A stretch of DNA of 64,000 nt from Peteryoungia aggregata LMG 23059. Lineage in GTDB: Bacteria > Pseudomonadota > Alphaproteobacteria > Rhizobiales > Rhizobiaceae. Within the stretch, counting starts at the first letter, position 1. Each line of letters opens with the position of its first letter. The notes under the pieces were generated by a model. The model searched no databases and was not told where the DNA came from. It saw only the letters and a program-made list of their open reading frames with translations. The position numbers and the translations under genes were made by a program. The stretch lies in NCBI RefSeq assembly GCF_030814435.1, contig NZ_JAUSUW010000002.1, positions 186,001 through 250,000 on the forward strand, read 5' to 3'. Positions 49,417 to 56,931 of the stretch are shown here, piece by piece.

Positions 49417-50066
49417 GCCAACACCTTCCTGAGGCTCGCCGTAAAGGCGGAAATGCGGGTGACGAGCGCCGCGTCACCAAATTCGGCCGTCAGATCCAGA
49501 TCTTCGTCTTCCACGTGGCGCAGGAAACTTGCGTGTTCAGGCATTTCCGACTGGAGTTTCTGGAAGAGCGATCGCGGCCCCTTGACCTCGATCGTGCCCG
49601 CATCGCCCGACGCGATCGCTGCCTGGAGCAGGTCGGCGAGATCCTTCACGGCCTTTTCGGCCAATGCTTCGCCGATGACAGGAGCGAGGGCCATGGCAGC
49701 CTGCTCGCTGACGACGAGCGAGAGTTTCTGGATCAGTTCGGGGAGCGTGGTGGCAACCATCACGGCAAACTCATCGCGCAAACGCTGGTCGCGTTCGGCA
49801 AGCGCCTGAGCATGGGCGATATCGTTTGCCTGCCGGTCGACCTCGAAGCGTTCCGTCGCCGCCTTCTCTCCGGCCTCATGGCCCTCTGCATAGGCCTCAC
49901 GCCTGATCGCATCGATATCCACGCGTTCCGTTTCCGGTTGGGGCAAGGCCGGAAAATCGAGGTCGAACTCGTCAACAACGGGCATGTCGAAGCTTGGAGC
50001 CGGCGCCGCCGGTGGTGCCGCCTGGGTCGAAAAATCCTTGAGATAGCGGGCCAAAGGCATGCTCAT
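49413..50066 (-). CDS. FliH-like flagellar assembly protein
   Basis: A 217-residue cytosolic protein. The N-terminus MSMPLARYLKDFS is followed by an acidic linker, a long charged helix (IRREAYAEGHEAGEKAATER, about residues 65-85), then ALAERDQRLRDEFAVMVATT and a C-terminal globular part. This is the architecture of FliH, the negative regulator of the FliI ATPase (fliI is at 62394-63785). ATG 50066 has GGAGG 9 nt upstream; the frame extends to 50111 without similarity. Its 4-bp overlap with motB places it at the head of the motB-motC-fliK run. The assignment is by architecture. Confidence 0.7.
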   Translation of the reverse strand: MSMPLARYLKDFSTQAAPPAAPAPSFDMPVVDEFDLDFPALPQPETERVDIDAIRREAYAEGHEAGEKAATERFEVDRQANDIAHAQALAERDQRLRDEFAVMVATTLPELIQKLSLVVSEQAAMALAPVIGEALAEKAVKDLADLLQAAIASGDAGTIEVKGPRSLFQKLQSEMPEHASFLRHVEDEDLDLTAEFGDAALVTRISAFTASLRKVLA

Positions 50067-50331
50067 CGGCAATCGCCTCCAACGGCGACAGGTCCGGTCC
50101 GGCGGATGCATCCTTGCATCAGAAGTAGATCAACCATCAGCATGTCCCGTACGCGTTCTCTCATCCACCGAAATCGATCGTAGCTCTTTCGGCACGGCTC
50201 GGCCCATTCGGGCCACGTGCTCTTCCTGAAGCTAGGGGTTCAAACTTGCGCGAAGATGAATGGGTTTTCCCGCACCCTGTTTCACAACGGAACGAGAGCG
50301 CCGGATGCTCTGGCATCCGGCGCCTCAGTCG
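50067..50331. other. Intergenic region between flaC and the FliH-like/mot operon
   Basis: A 265-bp gap that holds the flaC terminator hairpin at 50298-50323 and presumably the promoter of the FliH-motB-motC-fliK run. I see no gene or clear TTAAC array in it. Confidence 0.5.
50298..50323 (-). terminator. Terminator-like hairpin downstream of flaC
   Basis: GCGCCGGATGC (50298-50308) pairs with GCATCCGGCGC (50313-50323), just after the flaC stop at 50332. The T-run is weak on the transcribed strand. Confidence 0.6.
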
Positions 50332-51294
50332 TCATCGCTGGAAGAGGGTGAGAAGCTTCTCGGCGCTGGTATTGGCGATCGAGAGCGCCTGGATGCCGAG
50401 CTGCTGCTGGGTCTGCAGCGCCTTGAGGCGTGTTGATTCCTCGTTCATGTCGGCATCGACCAGACGACCGATACCCTTGTCGATCACGTCCATGAGGTTG
50501 GAAACGAAATTGTCCTGCATCTCGATGCGGCTGGTGATCGCGCCGAGGGTAGCGGCAGCATCAGTCAACTGCTGGATCACATTGTCGACGACGGCAATCA
50601 TGTCGTCGAGCTGTTCCTTGTCCGTGGTGGTGTCAATCGCGATCTCTGTCGCGCCCGCCGGGGGGGCGCCCATGTCGAGAAGGAAATATTCGCGGGCGCC
50701 GGTACCGGTATTGCGCAGGACATCGGCATCGATCGCCTTGGTGAGGAAGCCCTGCGAGGCATCCTGAATGTCGATCAACACGGATTCTTCCGTATTGAAG
50801 TCGAGCGTTGTGACCTGAACGCTGCCATCAGCACCGCGCACGAAGGATGAGACGACCTGCTTGGTGCCCAGAGGCGCGGCATTGGTGTTGTAGAGCCAGT
50901 TTTCGCCCGAGAAGGAGGCGGACTGCGCTGCGGAAATCAGCTGATTCTTCAGCTGTGTCATTTCCTCGTTGATCTTGTTCTTGTCGACGCCCGGCTCGCT
51001 CGCAGCCACGAGCTTCGCCTTGATCGTGGACATGACGTCGACGACGTTGTCGAGCGCCGTGTAAGCGGTATCAACGGTGGCAGCGCCAAGGCCGAGAGCA
51101 TCCGATACGGTGGAAAGCGCTGCGTTGTCGGAGCGCATCGTGGTGGCGATGGACCAATAGCCGGCATTGTCGGCTGCTGTTTCTACCCGGTAACCCGAGG
51201 AAACGCGCCGCTGGGTCGTCTCGAGGTTGGTGTCGATCGAACGAAGCGTCTGCAGCGCAGCCATGGCGGCCGCATTGGTCATAATACTGGTCAT
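50332..51294 (-). CDS. flaC: Flagellin (FlaC type)
   Basis: A 320-residue filament subunit. The conserved N-terminal D0/D1 begins SIMTNAAAMAALQTLRSIDT and continues with GYWSIATTMRSDNAALSTV. The C-terminal D0/D1 (TRLKALQTQQQLGIQALSIA) is nearly identical to its paralogues. The central domain is distinct. ATG 51294 was chosen; the frame extends upstream to 51360 without flagellin similarity. It is the most downstream of four tandem flagellin genes and the only one without the clear SD-masking stem. The symbol is assigned by position in the Sinorhizobium-like order. Confidence 0.93.
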   Translation of the reverse strand: MTSIMTNAAAMAALQTLRSIDTNLETTQRRVSSGYRVETAADNAGYWSIATTMRSDNAALSTVSDALGLGAATVDTAYTALDNVVDVMSTIKAKLVAASEPGVDKNKINEEMTQLKNQLISAAQSASFSGENWLYNTNAAPLGTKQVVSSFVRGADGSVQVTTLDFNTEESVLIDIQDASQGFLTKAIDADVLRNTGTGAREYFLLDMGAPPAGATEIAIDTTTDKEQLDDMIAVVDNVIQQLTDAAATLGAITSRIEMQDNFVSNLMDVIDKGIGRLVDADMNEESTRLKALQTQQQLGIQALSIANTSAEKLLTLFQR

Positions 51295-51450
51295 GCTTGG
51301 TGCCCCTAAGCGTGTCGGACTGCGCATCCGGCGCAGGCCGGCAAGACGGGAGGGCATCATGCAGAACGCGCAAACGCGCGGTCCCCGTCACCGTTAACAA
51401 ATCGTTAACAGCGGCAGTTAACAAGGAGACCGATGACATGGCAAGCGATC
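51295..51450 (-). promoter_or_regulatory. flaC promoter region with three GTTAAC sites
   Basis: GTTAAC occurs at 51393-51398, 51404-51409 and 51417-51422, spaced 11 and 13 bp, the same spacing as in the rem upstream region. This is a candidate Rem-binding array about 100-130 bp upstream of the flaC start codon. Gap 51295-51598 otherwise holds only this and the flaD terminator. Confidence 0.5.
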
Positions 51451-51502
51451 GACTTATCTTTTGTAGTCGAAACGAAAATGCCAAAAGTTTCGCGCAAGGC
51501 TC

Positions 51503-51537
51503 AAACGAAAATCCGCGCCTCTTGCGAGGCGCGGATT
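51503..51537 (-). terminator. Rho-independent terminator of flaD
   Basis: AATCCGCGCCTC (51510-51521) pairs perfectly with GAGGCGCGGATT (51526-51537). On the minus strand it is followed by TTTCGTTT. It lies 60 bp past the flaD stop. Confidence 0.85.
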
Positions 51538-51598
51538 CACACCGAGAACATCCGACACTGTCAGGGCGGGACGAAGTCGCCCCTAGCCAGAGCGCCGC

Positions 51599-52609
51599 TT
51601 ACTGACGGAAGAGAGTCAGGATGCTTTCGGAAGAGGTGTTGGCGATCGAGAGCGACTGGATGGCGAGCTGCTGCTGGGTCTGCAGCGCCTTCAGGCGGGT
51701 TGATTCTTCGTTCATGTCGGCATCGACGAGGCGGCCAATACCGCTGTCGATCGAGTCGGTAAGACCGGCAACGAAGTCTTCCTGCATGCCGATGCGCATG
51801 GAGATGGAGCCGAGTGCGGCGGCTGCGCTGGTCATCTGTTGGAGACCATATTCGACGAGTGCGAGCGCCTCCTGCATGCCGGCGGTGGTCAATCCGGTGA
51901 TATCAAGATTCGCAATTGAGAATGTGTCTATTTCAGCGGCAGTCTCTCCAAGCACACCATTGTTGTTCCAGTCGACCACGGCGTCGTAAGTCGTGGACAC
52001 ACTACCAAGTATACCCGAGTCGGGATCGATTGCGCCGGTGGCATCACCGCCGAAAAGCACCGTCATTCCGCCAACCGTGGTCGCGTCGAGTGAATAGGCG
52101 GTTGTAGAAACGGAGACGTTACCGTTCGAGTCTCGTATAAAACCAGAGACGACAGTCACTTCCTGAGGGTTACCGGCAGCGTTGTCGGAAGTATCCACTC
52201 CGCCTGCAATCCAGTTTTGACCACTGAAGCTGGCAGACTCGGATATGGATGCGAGCTGTTCCTGCAGCTGGTCAATCTCTTCCTGGATCTTATTCTTGTC
52301 GACGCCTTCTTCGGTGGCGGCGACAACCTTGGCCTTCATTTCTTTAACCACTTCGATGGCACTTTCCATCGCAGAATAGGCGGTGTCGATCTTGGCGGCG
52401 CCGAGACCGAGGGCATCCTGGACGGAAGAGAGCGCCATGTTGTCGGATCGCATTGTGGTTGCGATGGACCAGTAGGCGGCGTTGTCGGAAGCTCCCCCAA
52501 CTCGGAGGCCAGAGGATACACGCGCCTGGGTATCCTGCATGTTCGCATCGAGTGTGCGGAGTGTCTGAAGTGCAGCCATCGCTGCGTTGTTTGTCAAAAT
52601 GCTGGTCAC
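51599..52609 (-). CDS. flaD: Flagellin (FlaD type), GTG start
   Basis: A 336-residue flagellin. It begins TSILTNNAAMAALQTLRTLD with the shared ALNAN-like D1 motif AYWSIATTMRSDNMALSSVQ, and ends with the shared TRLKALQTQQQLAIQSLSIA. The middle (about residues 170-260) is unique and Thr/Ser/Asp-rich. The initiation codon is GTG (52607-52609), unlike the ATG of its paralogues. The 5' leader can fold so that TGTCCC (52643-52638) pairs with GGGACA (52620-52615), which covers the ribosome-binding site. Confidence 0.93.
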   Translation of the reverse strand: MTSILTNNAAMAALQTLRTLDANMQDTQARVSSGLRVGGASDNAAYWSIATTMRSDNMALSSVQDALGLGAAKIDTAYSAMESAIEVVKEMKAKVVAATEEGVDKNKIQEEIDQLQEQLASISESASFSGQNWIAGGVDTSDNAAGNPQEVTVVSGFIRDSNGNVSVSTTAYSLDATTVGGMTVLFGGDATGAIDPDSGILGSVSTTYDAVVDWNNNGVLGETAAEIDTFSIANLDITGLTTAGMQEALALVEYGLQQMTSAAAALGSISMRIGMQEDFVAGLTDSIDSGIGRLVDADMNEESTRLKALQTQQQLAIQSLSIANTSSESILTLFRQ

Positions 52610-52643
52610 GGTCGTGTCCCTTAAATGGCTAGATCTGGGGACA
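52610..52643 (-). promoter_or_regulatory. flaD leader with possible SD-masking stem
   Basis: On the mRNA strand TGTCCC at 52643-52638 is complementary to GGGACA at 52620-52615, which contains the Shine-Dalgarno. The loop is 17 nt and the GTG start is 5 nt downstream of the stem. The same arrangement precedes flaA and flaB. Confidence 0.6.
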
Positions 52644-52682
52644 TCCCGGTCTTTCCGGGAACGATGATGCGGCCTAATGCCC

Positions 52683-52760
52683 TTAACCAGTTCTTCGTCT
52701 TGGTTAACTCATCGTTACATGACCTCATGTAACCGGCTTATGGTTAACGCATGGTTAATT
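52683..52760. promoter_or_regulatory. flaD upstream region with TTAAC repeats
   Basis: TTAAC or GTTAA occurs at 52683-52687, 52703-52708, 52743-52748 and 52753-52757, with a GTTAC at 52713-52717. Neighbouring members are spaced about 10-11 bp. This is a candidate OmpR-type (Rem) binding region for the flaD promoter, adjacent to the MITE-like element. Confidence 0.45.
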
Positions 52761-52780
52761 GGATCTGAAAAATTCCTTAA

Positions 52781-53042
52781 TACCAAATCTCGGTGATAGG
52801 AACCTATAGGATGGCTTTTGGCGGGTCGCTGGCTAGGCGCGACGCGCCGGGCGATGCTGTCGCATCGGCCAAGCGGCGCAACAACGCCAGAGGCCTGCCA
52901 TAAGCCACCTTCGGTCGGCTTCTCGTCCCTTATGGCGTCGTCGAGTTCCTCGACCGATGCGCGAGCATCGCTCTTCGAACCTCTCCTAGCCAGCAGGGGC
53001 GATCGAGCCGATCCTATAGGTTCCTATCATCGAGACTTGGTA
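52781..53042. mobile_element. 262-bp palindromic MITE-like element
   Basis: The ends are 32-bp terminal inverted repeats with two mismatches: 52781-52812 against 53042-53011 (TACCAA[A/G]TCTCG..., then GATAGGAACCTATAGGAT). Inner arms also pair over most of the length: GCTGGCTAGG, then GCGATGCT..CGCATCGG, then a shared ACGCC and AAGCC segment. TAA lies directly on both sides (52778-52780 and 53043-53045), as a short target duplication would. There is no coding capacity. It occupies the flaB-flaD intergenic region and looks like a non-autonomous transposon. Confidence 0.75.
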
Positions 53043-53050
53043 TAAGACGC

Positions 53051-53074
53051 AAAAAGCCGCCCCGGAGGGCGGCT
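53051..53074 (-). terminator. Rho-independent terminator of flaB
   Basis: On the minus strand AAGCCGCCC pairs with GGGGCGGCTT around a short loop (53074-53054) and is followed by TTTTT (53055-53051). It lies 23 bp past the flaB stop. Confidence 0.9.
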
Positions 53075-53096
53075 TCGATGCTGGATCTCTTCAATC

Positions 53097-54077
53097 TTAA
53101 CGGAAGAGCGAGAGGATGACTTCCGAAGAAGAGTTGGCGATCGAGAGCGACTGGACTGCCAGCTGCTGCTGGGTCTGCAGCGCCTTGAGGCGGGTCGATT
53201 CTTCGTTCATGTCGGCGTCGACGAGACGGCCGATACCGGAGTCGAGCGAGTCCGACAGCTTGTTGACGAAATCTTCCTGCAGGTCGATACGCATAGAGAT
53301 CGAGCCGAGCTCGGCGCCTGCACTGGTCATTGATGCGAGAGCTGCATCAACGAGCGTCAGAGCCTCCGCCATGGCGTCGCCATCAAAACCGTTGATGTCC
53401 AGAGTATAGACGGAGAAGTTCGCGACAGCGGTACCCGCACCTTGGGTAGTAGCACCAGTCGATGGGATCGTGAAGTCTGTCGTGGTCCAGGCGGAGCCGA
53501 TAGTTCCGAGGATGCCGCTCGTGTCATCAATGACACCTGTATTTCCACCGAACAAAAGCGTCATTTCGCCGGCGGTTGCAGAGTCGAGCGTGTAAGTCGT
53601 TGTCTTTACAGATACGTTGTTGCTCGCATCACGTACGAAGCCGGAAACAACCGTCACATCAGCAGCATCGCCGGCAATCCAGTTTTCGCCGCTGAACGAA
53701 GCCGACTGGGCGATCGACATCAGCTGCTCCTGCAGCTGTGCAATTTCTTCCTGAACCTTGGCCTTGTCGACACCTTCTTCGGTCGCGGTGACCAGCTTGG
53801 CCTTGATTTCCTTGACGACGTCGATGGCCGATTCCATACCGGCGTAGGCAGTGTCGATCTTCGAGGCGCCAAGTCCGAGAGCGTCGGATACCGACGACAG
53901 CGCCATGTTGTCGGAGCGCATGGTGGTGGCGATCGACCAATAGGCTGCGTTGTCGGAGGCTTCGCCGACGCGCTGACCGGACGATACGCGGGCCTGGGTG
54001 TCTTCCATGCTGCTGCCGATCGAGCGCAGCGTCTGGAGTGCCGACATGGCGGCGATATTGGTAAGAATGCTCGTCAT
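53097..54077 (-). CDS. flaB: Flagellin (FlaB type)
   Basis: A 326-residue flagellin. The N-terminus is SILTNIAAMSALQTLRSIGS with AYWSIATTMRSDNMALSSVS. The C-terminus shares TRLKALQTQQQLAVQSLSIA with its paralogues. The variable middle runs from about residue 170 to 250. ATG 54077 was chosen; the frame is open upstream to 54128 with no flagellin similarity. Its leader carries the TGTCCC/GGGGCA stem (54116-54111 with 54091-54086). A strong terminator and a MITE-like element follow. Confidence 0.94.
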   Translation of the reverse strand: MTSILTNIAAMSALQTLRSIGSSMEDTQARVSSGQRVGEASDNAAYWSIATTMRSDNMALSSVSDALGLGASKIDTAYAGMESAIDVVKEIKAKLVTATEEGVDKAKVQEEIAQLQEQLMSIAQSASFSGENWIAGDAADVTVVSGFVRDASNNVSVKTTTYTLDSATAGEMTLLFGGNTGVIDDTSGILGTIGSAWTTTDFTIPSTGATTQGAGTAVANFSVYTLDINGFDGDAMAEALTLVDAALASMTSAGAELGSISMRIDLQEDFVNKLSDSLDSGIGRLVDADMNEESTRLKALQTQQQLAVQSLSIANSSSEVILSLFR

Positions 54078-54116
54078 GGTAGTAGTGCCCCTTGAATGGC
54101 TGACTAAGAAGGGACA
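54078..54116 (-). promoter_or_regulatory. flaB leader with possible SD-masking stem
   Basis: TGTCCC (54116-54111) can pair with GGGGCA (54091-54086, one G-U pair) over a 19-nt loop. The paired strand contains the Shine-Dalgarno, 8 nt before ATG. The upstream part of gap 54117-54315 holds the flaB promoter, which I did not resolve; it has GCTAAC..GTTAGC but no clear TTAAC array. Confidence 0.55.
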
Positions 54117-54315
54117 TTCCGGTCTCACCGGTAACGGCGCACAGCATCATGCCTGCTAACTGGCTGATTTTTAAGAGTTAGCTCGCCGCTTCGATAGGCT
54201 TAGATAAAACCATCAAGGTTAATGAAGGCCTAAACGAAAACGGGAAATGACATTTTTGGCAGTTTTTTTGCAACCTTCGCGCGCACACGCGCGTAGCAGA
54301 TCATGATTAATAAAA

Positions 54316-54349
54316 CGCAAAGGCCGCGTTCGTTTCCGAACGCGGCCTT
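54316..54349 (-). terminator. Rho-independent terminator of flaA
   Basis: AAGGCCGCGTTCG (54320-54332) pairs perfectly with CGAACGCGGCCTT (54337-54349). On the minus strand T-rich sequence (TTTGCGTTTT) follows. It lies about 130 bp past the flaA stop. A second GC-rich hairpin (54450-54472) lies closer to flaA but has no T-run. Confidence 0.8.
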
Positions 54350-54479
54350 CGTGTAGCTTCCGGTCCGGTTCAGCCACCGGAGGGTTAAGCTCTCCCTTCG
54401 CGCGCCTCTGGTCAGCCACCAAGGCATATCGGCGTCGGGATGGTCTAGCCGGCCCTCACGGGCCGGCCGGTTCTTGTGA

Positions 54480-55406
54480 TTAACGGAAGAGCGACAGGAT
54501 ATTCTGCGAGTCGTTGTTGGCGATCGAGAGCGCCTGGATTGCCAGCTGCTGCTGGGTCTGCAGGGCCTTGAGGCGGGTCGATTCTTCGTTCATGTCGGCG
54601 TCAACGAGACGGCCAACGCCCTTTTCGATGGCGTCGGACAGCTTCGAAGAGAAGTCAGACTGCAGATCGACGCGGGCAGACAGCGAACCGAGCTGGGCGC
54701 CGGCACTCGTCATCTTTTCGAGAGCAAGGTCGATAGAGGCCAGAGCAACGTCGAGGTCGTCGGCCTCAACATCCAGGTCCACGATCTTGATCGAAGCGAC
54801 AGCGGCAGTCGCACCACTGACGGTCACGTTATCCGTGCTGGTCAGGATCGATTCCTGAGCGTCGTCGATTTCGCCCTGCGCATCCAACCGGTAGAGCAGA
54901 TTGTCCTGGCTCAGTTCGTATTCGGTGGTCTTGACAGCCACGTTACCCGAAGCATCGCGGATGAAGCCGGAGACGACCGTCTTCGTTTCGATGGTTTCTA
55001 CGGCTAGGAAGTTTTCGCCGTTGAAGGACGAGCTCTTGGCGATCGACTCAAGCTGCTCTTTCAGCTGTACGATTTCTTCCTGGATCTTGGCCTTATCGAC
55101 GCCCTGTTCCTGGGCGGCAACGACCTTGGCCTTGATCGTGGTCATGACGTCGATTGCAGAGTCCATACCGGCATAGGCAGTATCAACCTTTGCAGCACCA
55201 ACGCCGAGAGCGTCCGTCACGGCGCTGAGCGCCAGGTTGTCGGACTTCATGGTGGTCGAGATCGACCAGTAGGCAGCGTTGTCAGAAGCCTTGGAAACCT
55301 TCATGCCGGTCGAGATGGCGTTCTGCGTCGATTCCATGTTGGAAGCGATCGAGCGCAGGGTGGAAAGCGCGGACATCGCGCTGGAGTTGGTCAGAATGCT
55401 GGCCAT
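54480..55406 (-). CDS. flaA: Flagellin (FlaA type)
   Basis: A 308-residue flagellin, the first of the four in transcription order, which in related rhizobia is the principal and essential filament subunit. The N-terminal D0/D1 is SILTNSSAMSALSTLRSIAS followed by AYWSISTTMKSDNLALSAVT. The C-terminus has TRLKALQTQQQLAIQALSIA and ends NILSLFR. The middle is the least like its paralogues. The leader carries a perfect TGTCCC/GGGACA stem over the ribosome-binding site (55443-55438 with 55419-55414). It is 250 bp downstream of fliP. Confidence 0.95.
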   Translation of the reverse strand: MASILTNSSAMSALSTLRSIASNMESTQNAISTGMKVSKASDNAAYWSISTTMKSDNLALSAVTDALGVGAAKVDTAYAGMDSAIDVMTTIKAKVVAAQEQGVDKAKIQEEIVQLKEQLESIAKSSSFNGENFLAVETIETKTVVSGFIRDASGNVAVKTTEYELSQDNLLYRLDAQGEIDDAQESILTSTDNVTVSGATAAVASIKIVDLDVEADDLDVALASIDLALEKMTSAGAQLGSLSARVDLQSDFSSKLSDAIEKGVGRLVDADMNEESTRLKALQTQQQLAIQALSIANNDSQNILSLFR

Positions 55407-55443
55407 GTCAATTTGTCCCTTAAACGAGATACAGGAGGGGACA
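55407..55443 (-). promoter_or_regulatory. flaA leader with possible SD-masking stem
   Basis: TGTCCC (55443-55438) is perfectly complementary to GGGACA (55419-55414), with an 18-nt loop, and the second strand contains the Shine-Dalgarno 7 nt before ATG. The further upstream gap to fliP (55444-55655) holds the flaA promoter and one GTTAAC near 55647; I saw no gene there. Confidence 0.6.
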
Positions 55444-55655
55444 TACCGGACTTCATAAACTTACCGGTCACGAGCGTTCGGCATCATGCCATTTGGTATT
55501 TTTTTGTTGCTACCAGACCCGTCGTGCGAGGTCCAAACTCGCAGCCAATCCTTGCCAACTTCTTTACATTTGAAGGTAGCTCAAGGGGCACTGATGACGT
55601 GGTAAATCGCCCGTAAGGGAGCGTAGTGAATCAACCGTAAGCAGGGATGGTTAAC

Positions 55656-56393
55656 TTAAACGAACGACCGGACAAGACTGCCGACGAGCAGGTTCCATCC
55701 GTCGATCAGGACGAAGAACAGGATCTTGAAAGGCAGTGAAATGGAGGTCGGCGGAAGCATCATCATACCCATGGCCATGGTGATGGTTGCCACCACCATG
55801 TCGATGACGAGGAAGGGCAGGATGATGAGGAATCCGATCTCGAAGCCGCGGCGAATTTCCGACAGCATGAAGGCCGGGATAAGGACACGGTAGTCAACCT
55901 TTCCGTCGACGATGGTGGCCTGGCCCCGCTCGTTGGCAAGATCGACGAAGAGCGCCAGATCCTTGTCGCGGGTGTTGGCCGTCATGAAGGTGCGGAACGG
56001 CTCGGCGATCAGCGCTACAGCTTCCGCCTCGGTTACCTGGTTGCTCAGAAGCGGCTGCACGCCTTCACGCCAGGAACGATCCATCGTCGGCGCCATGACA
56101 TAGAAGGTCATGAACAGCGCCATGCTCGTCAGGATCATGTTGGAAGGAGTAGTCGCGAGCCCCATGCCGGAGCGCAGGATGGAAAAGGCGATCAGGAAAC
56201 GCGGAAAGCTCGTCACCATGATCAGAATGCCCGGCGCAATCGAGAGCACCGTGAGCAGACCGAAGGTACGAATGATCCACCCCGCCACCGATCCATCGAT
56301 CGGGGTGTTGAAGATATCCGTCGGGAACTGCTGGGCCACAGCCAGTTCCGGCGCCATCATCATGACGGCGACGAGGAGGAGAAACCGAATCAT
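55656..56393 (-). CDS. fliP: Flagellar export gate protein FliP
   Basis: A 245-residue export-gate protein. An N-terminal signal peptide (FLLLVAVMMMAPELAVAQ) precedes four membrane segments (LTVLSIAPGILIMVTSFPRF; MILTSMALFMTFYVM; GFLIILPFLVIDMVVATITM; ISLPFKILFFVLIDGWNLLV). The family motif MVTSFPRFLIAFSILRSGMG is present. ATG 56393 overlaps the fliL stop by 4 bp. It is the last gene of the flgB-to-fliP run, ahead of the flagellin genes. Confidence 0.96.
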   Translation of the reverse strand: MIRFLLLVAVMMMAPELAVAQQFPTDIFNTPIDGSVAGWIIRTFGLLTVLSIAPGILIMVTSFPRFLIAFSILRSGMGLATTPSNMILTSMALFMTFYVMAPTMDRSWREGVQPLLSNQVTEAEAVALIAEPFRTFMTANTRDKDLALFVDLANERGQATIVDGKVDYRVLIPAFMLSEIRRGFEIGFLIILPFLVIDMVVATITMAMGMMMLPPTSISLPFKILFFVLIDGWNLLVGSLVRSFV

Positions 56394-56911
56394 TCGATCA
56401 CGAGCGTTCTGAACATCACCTTGGATACGCGGCCTTCCGAGCGCAGGTCAACTCGCTCCTGAAGGTCATCCTTGAGATATTGAAAGCCCCTGGGCCCTTC
56501 GACCTGCTGCAGCGAAACCGTGCGCAGATAAGCCATGATGTCCTGATGCACCGCTTCGGCGATCTGCACGTCCGGCGGACCGTTGAACATCAGCGCGACC
56601 TCGAGGCGGATCCAGTTTTCTGAAGGATAGGCCAAGTTCGTGGTGATCGGCTCAAGCGCGACAACGCCGTTGGCCTCGGTGGAGATCTTGGGGAGCCCCT
56701 CCTCGTCCTTCTTCGCCTCGCCGCCATGTTCGCCGGCTGCAGCGGCCTCGGCCGCCTTGGCGGCCTCGTCGGCCTGCTTTACCTGCGGGGCAAGCATGTT
56801 GCCGATAACCCAACCGCCACCGCCGCCGACCGCAGTCAAGACGACAAGCGGGATCAGTAGGGCCATGAGACCCGACTTCTTCTTGCCTTCGCCTTCCTGA
56901 GGTTCTTCCAT
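56390..56911 (-). CDS. fliL: Flagellar basal body-associated protein FliL
   Basis: A 173-residue inner-membrane protein. A cytosolic N-terminus with EEPQEGEGKKKSG precedes one membrane helix (LMALLIPLVVLTAVGGGGGW, about residues 15-35) and a periplasmic FliL domain (NWIRLEVALMFNGPPDVQ and the C-terminal SKVMFRTLVIE). FliL encircles or supports the stator. ATG 56911 was chosen because upstream codons in the frame lie inside flgH. A second, divergent FliL-type gene is at 33453-33992. Confidence 0.93.
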   Translation of the reverse strand: MEEPQEGEGKKKSGLMALLIPLVVLTAVGGGGGWVIGNMLAPQVKQADEAAKAAEAAAAGEHGGEAKKDEEGLPKISTEANGVVALEPITTNLAYPSENWIRLEVALMFNGPPDVQIAEAVHQDIMAYLRTVSLQQVEGPRGFQYLKDDLQERVDLRSEGRVSKVMFRTLVIE

Positions 56912-56931
56912 TTGTCTGTCCTCGGATCCGG

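Noticed and set aside
52818..53045. 75-codon frame inside the palindromic element
   Set aside because: Most of the element pairs with itself, and the frame has no start signal or similarity to transposases.
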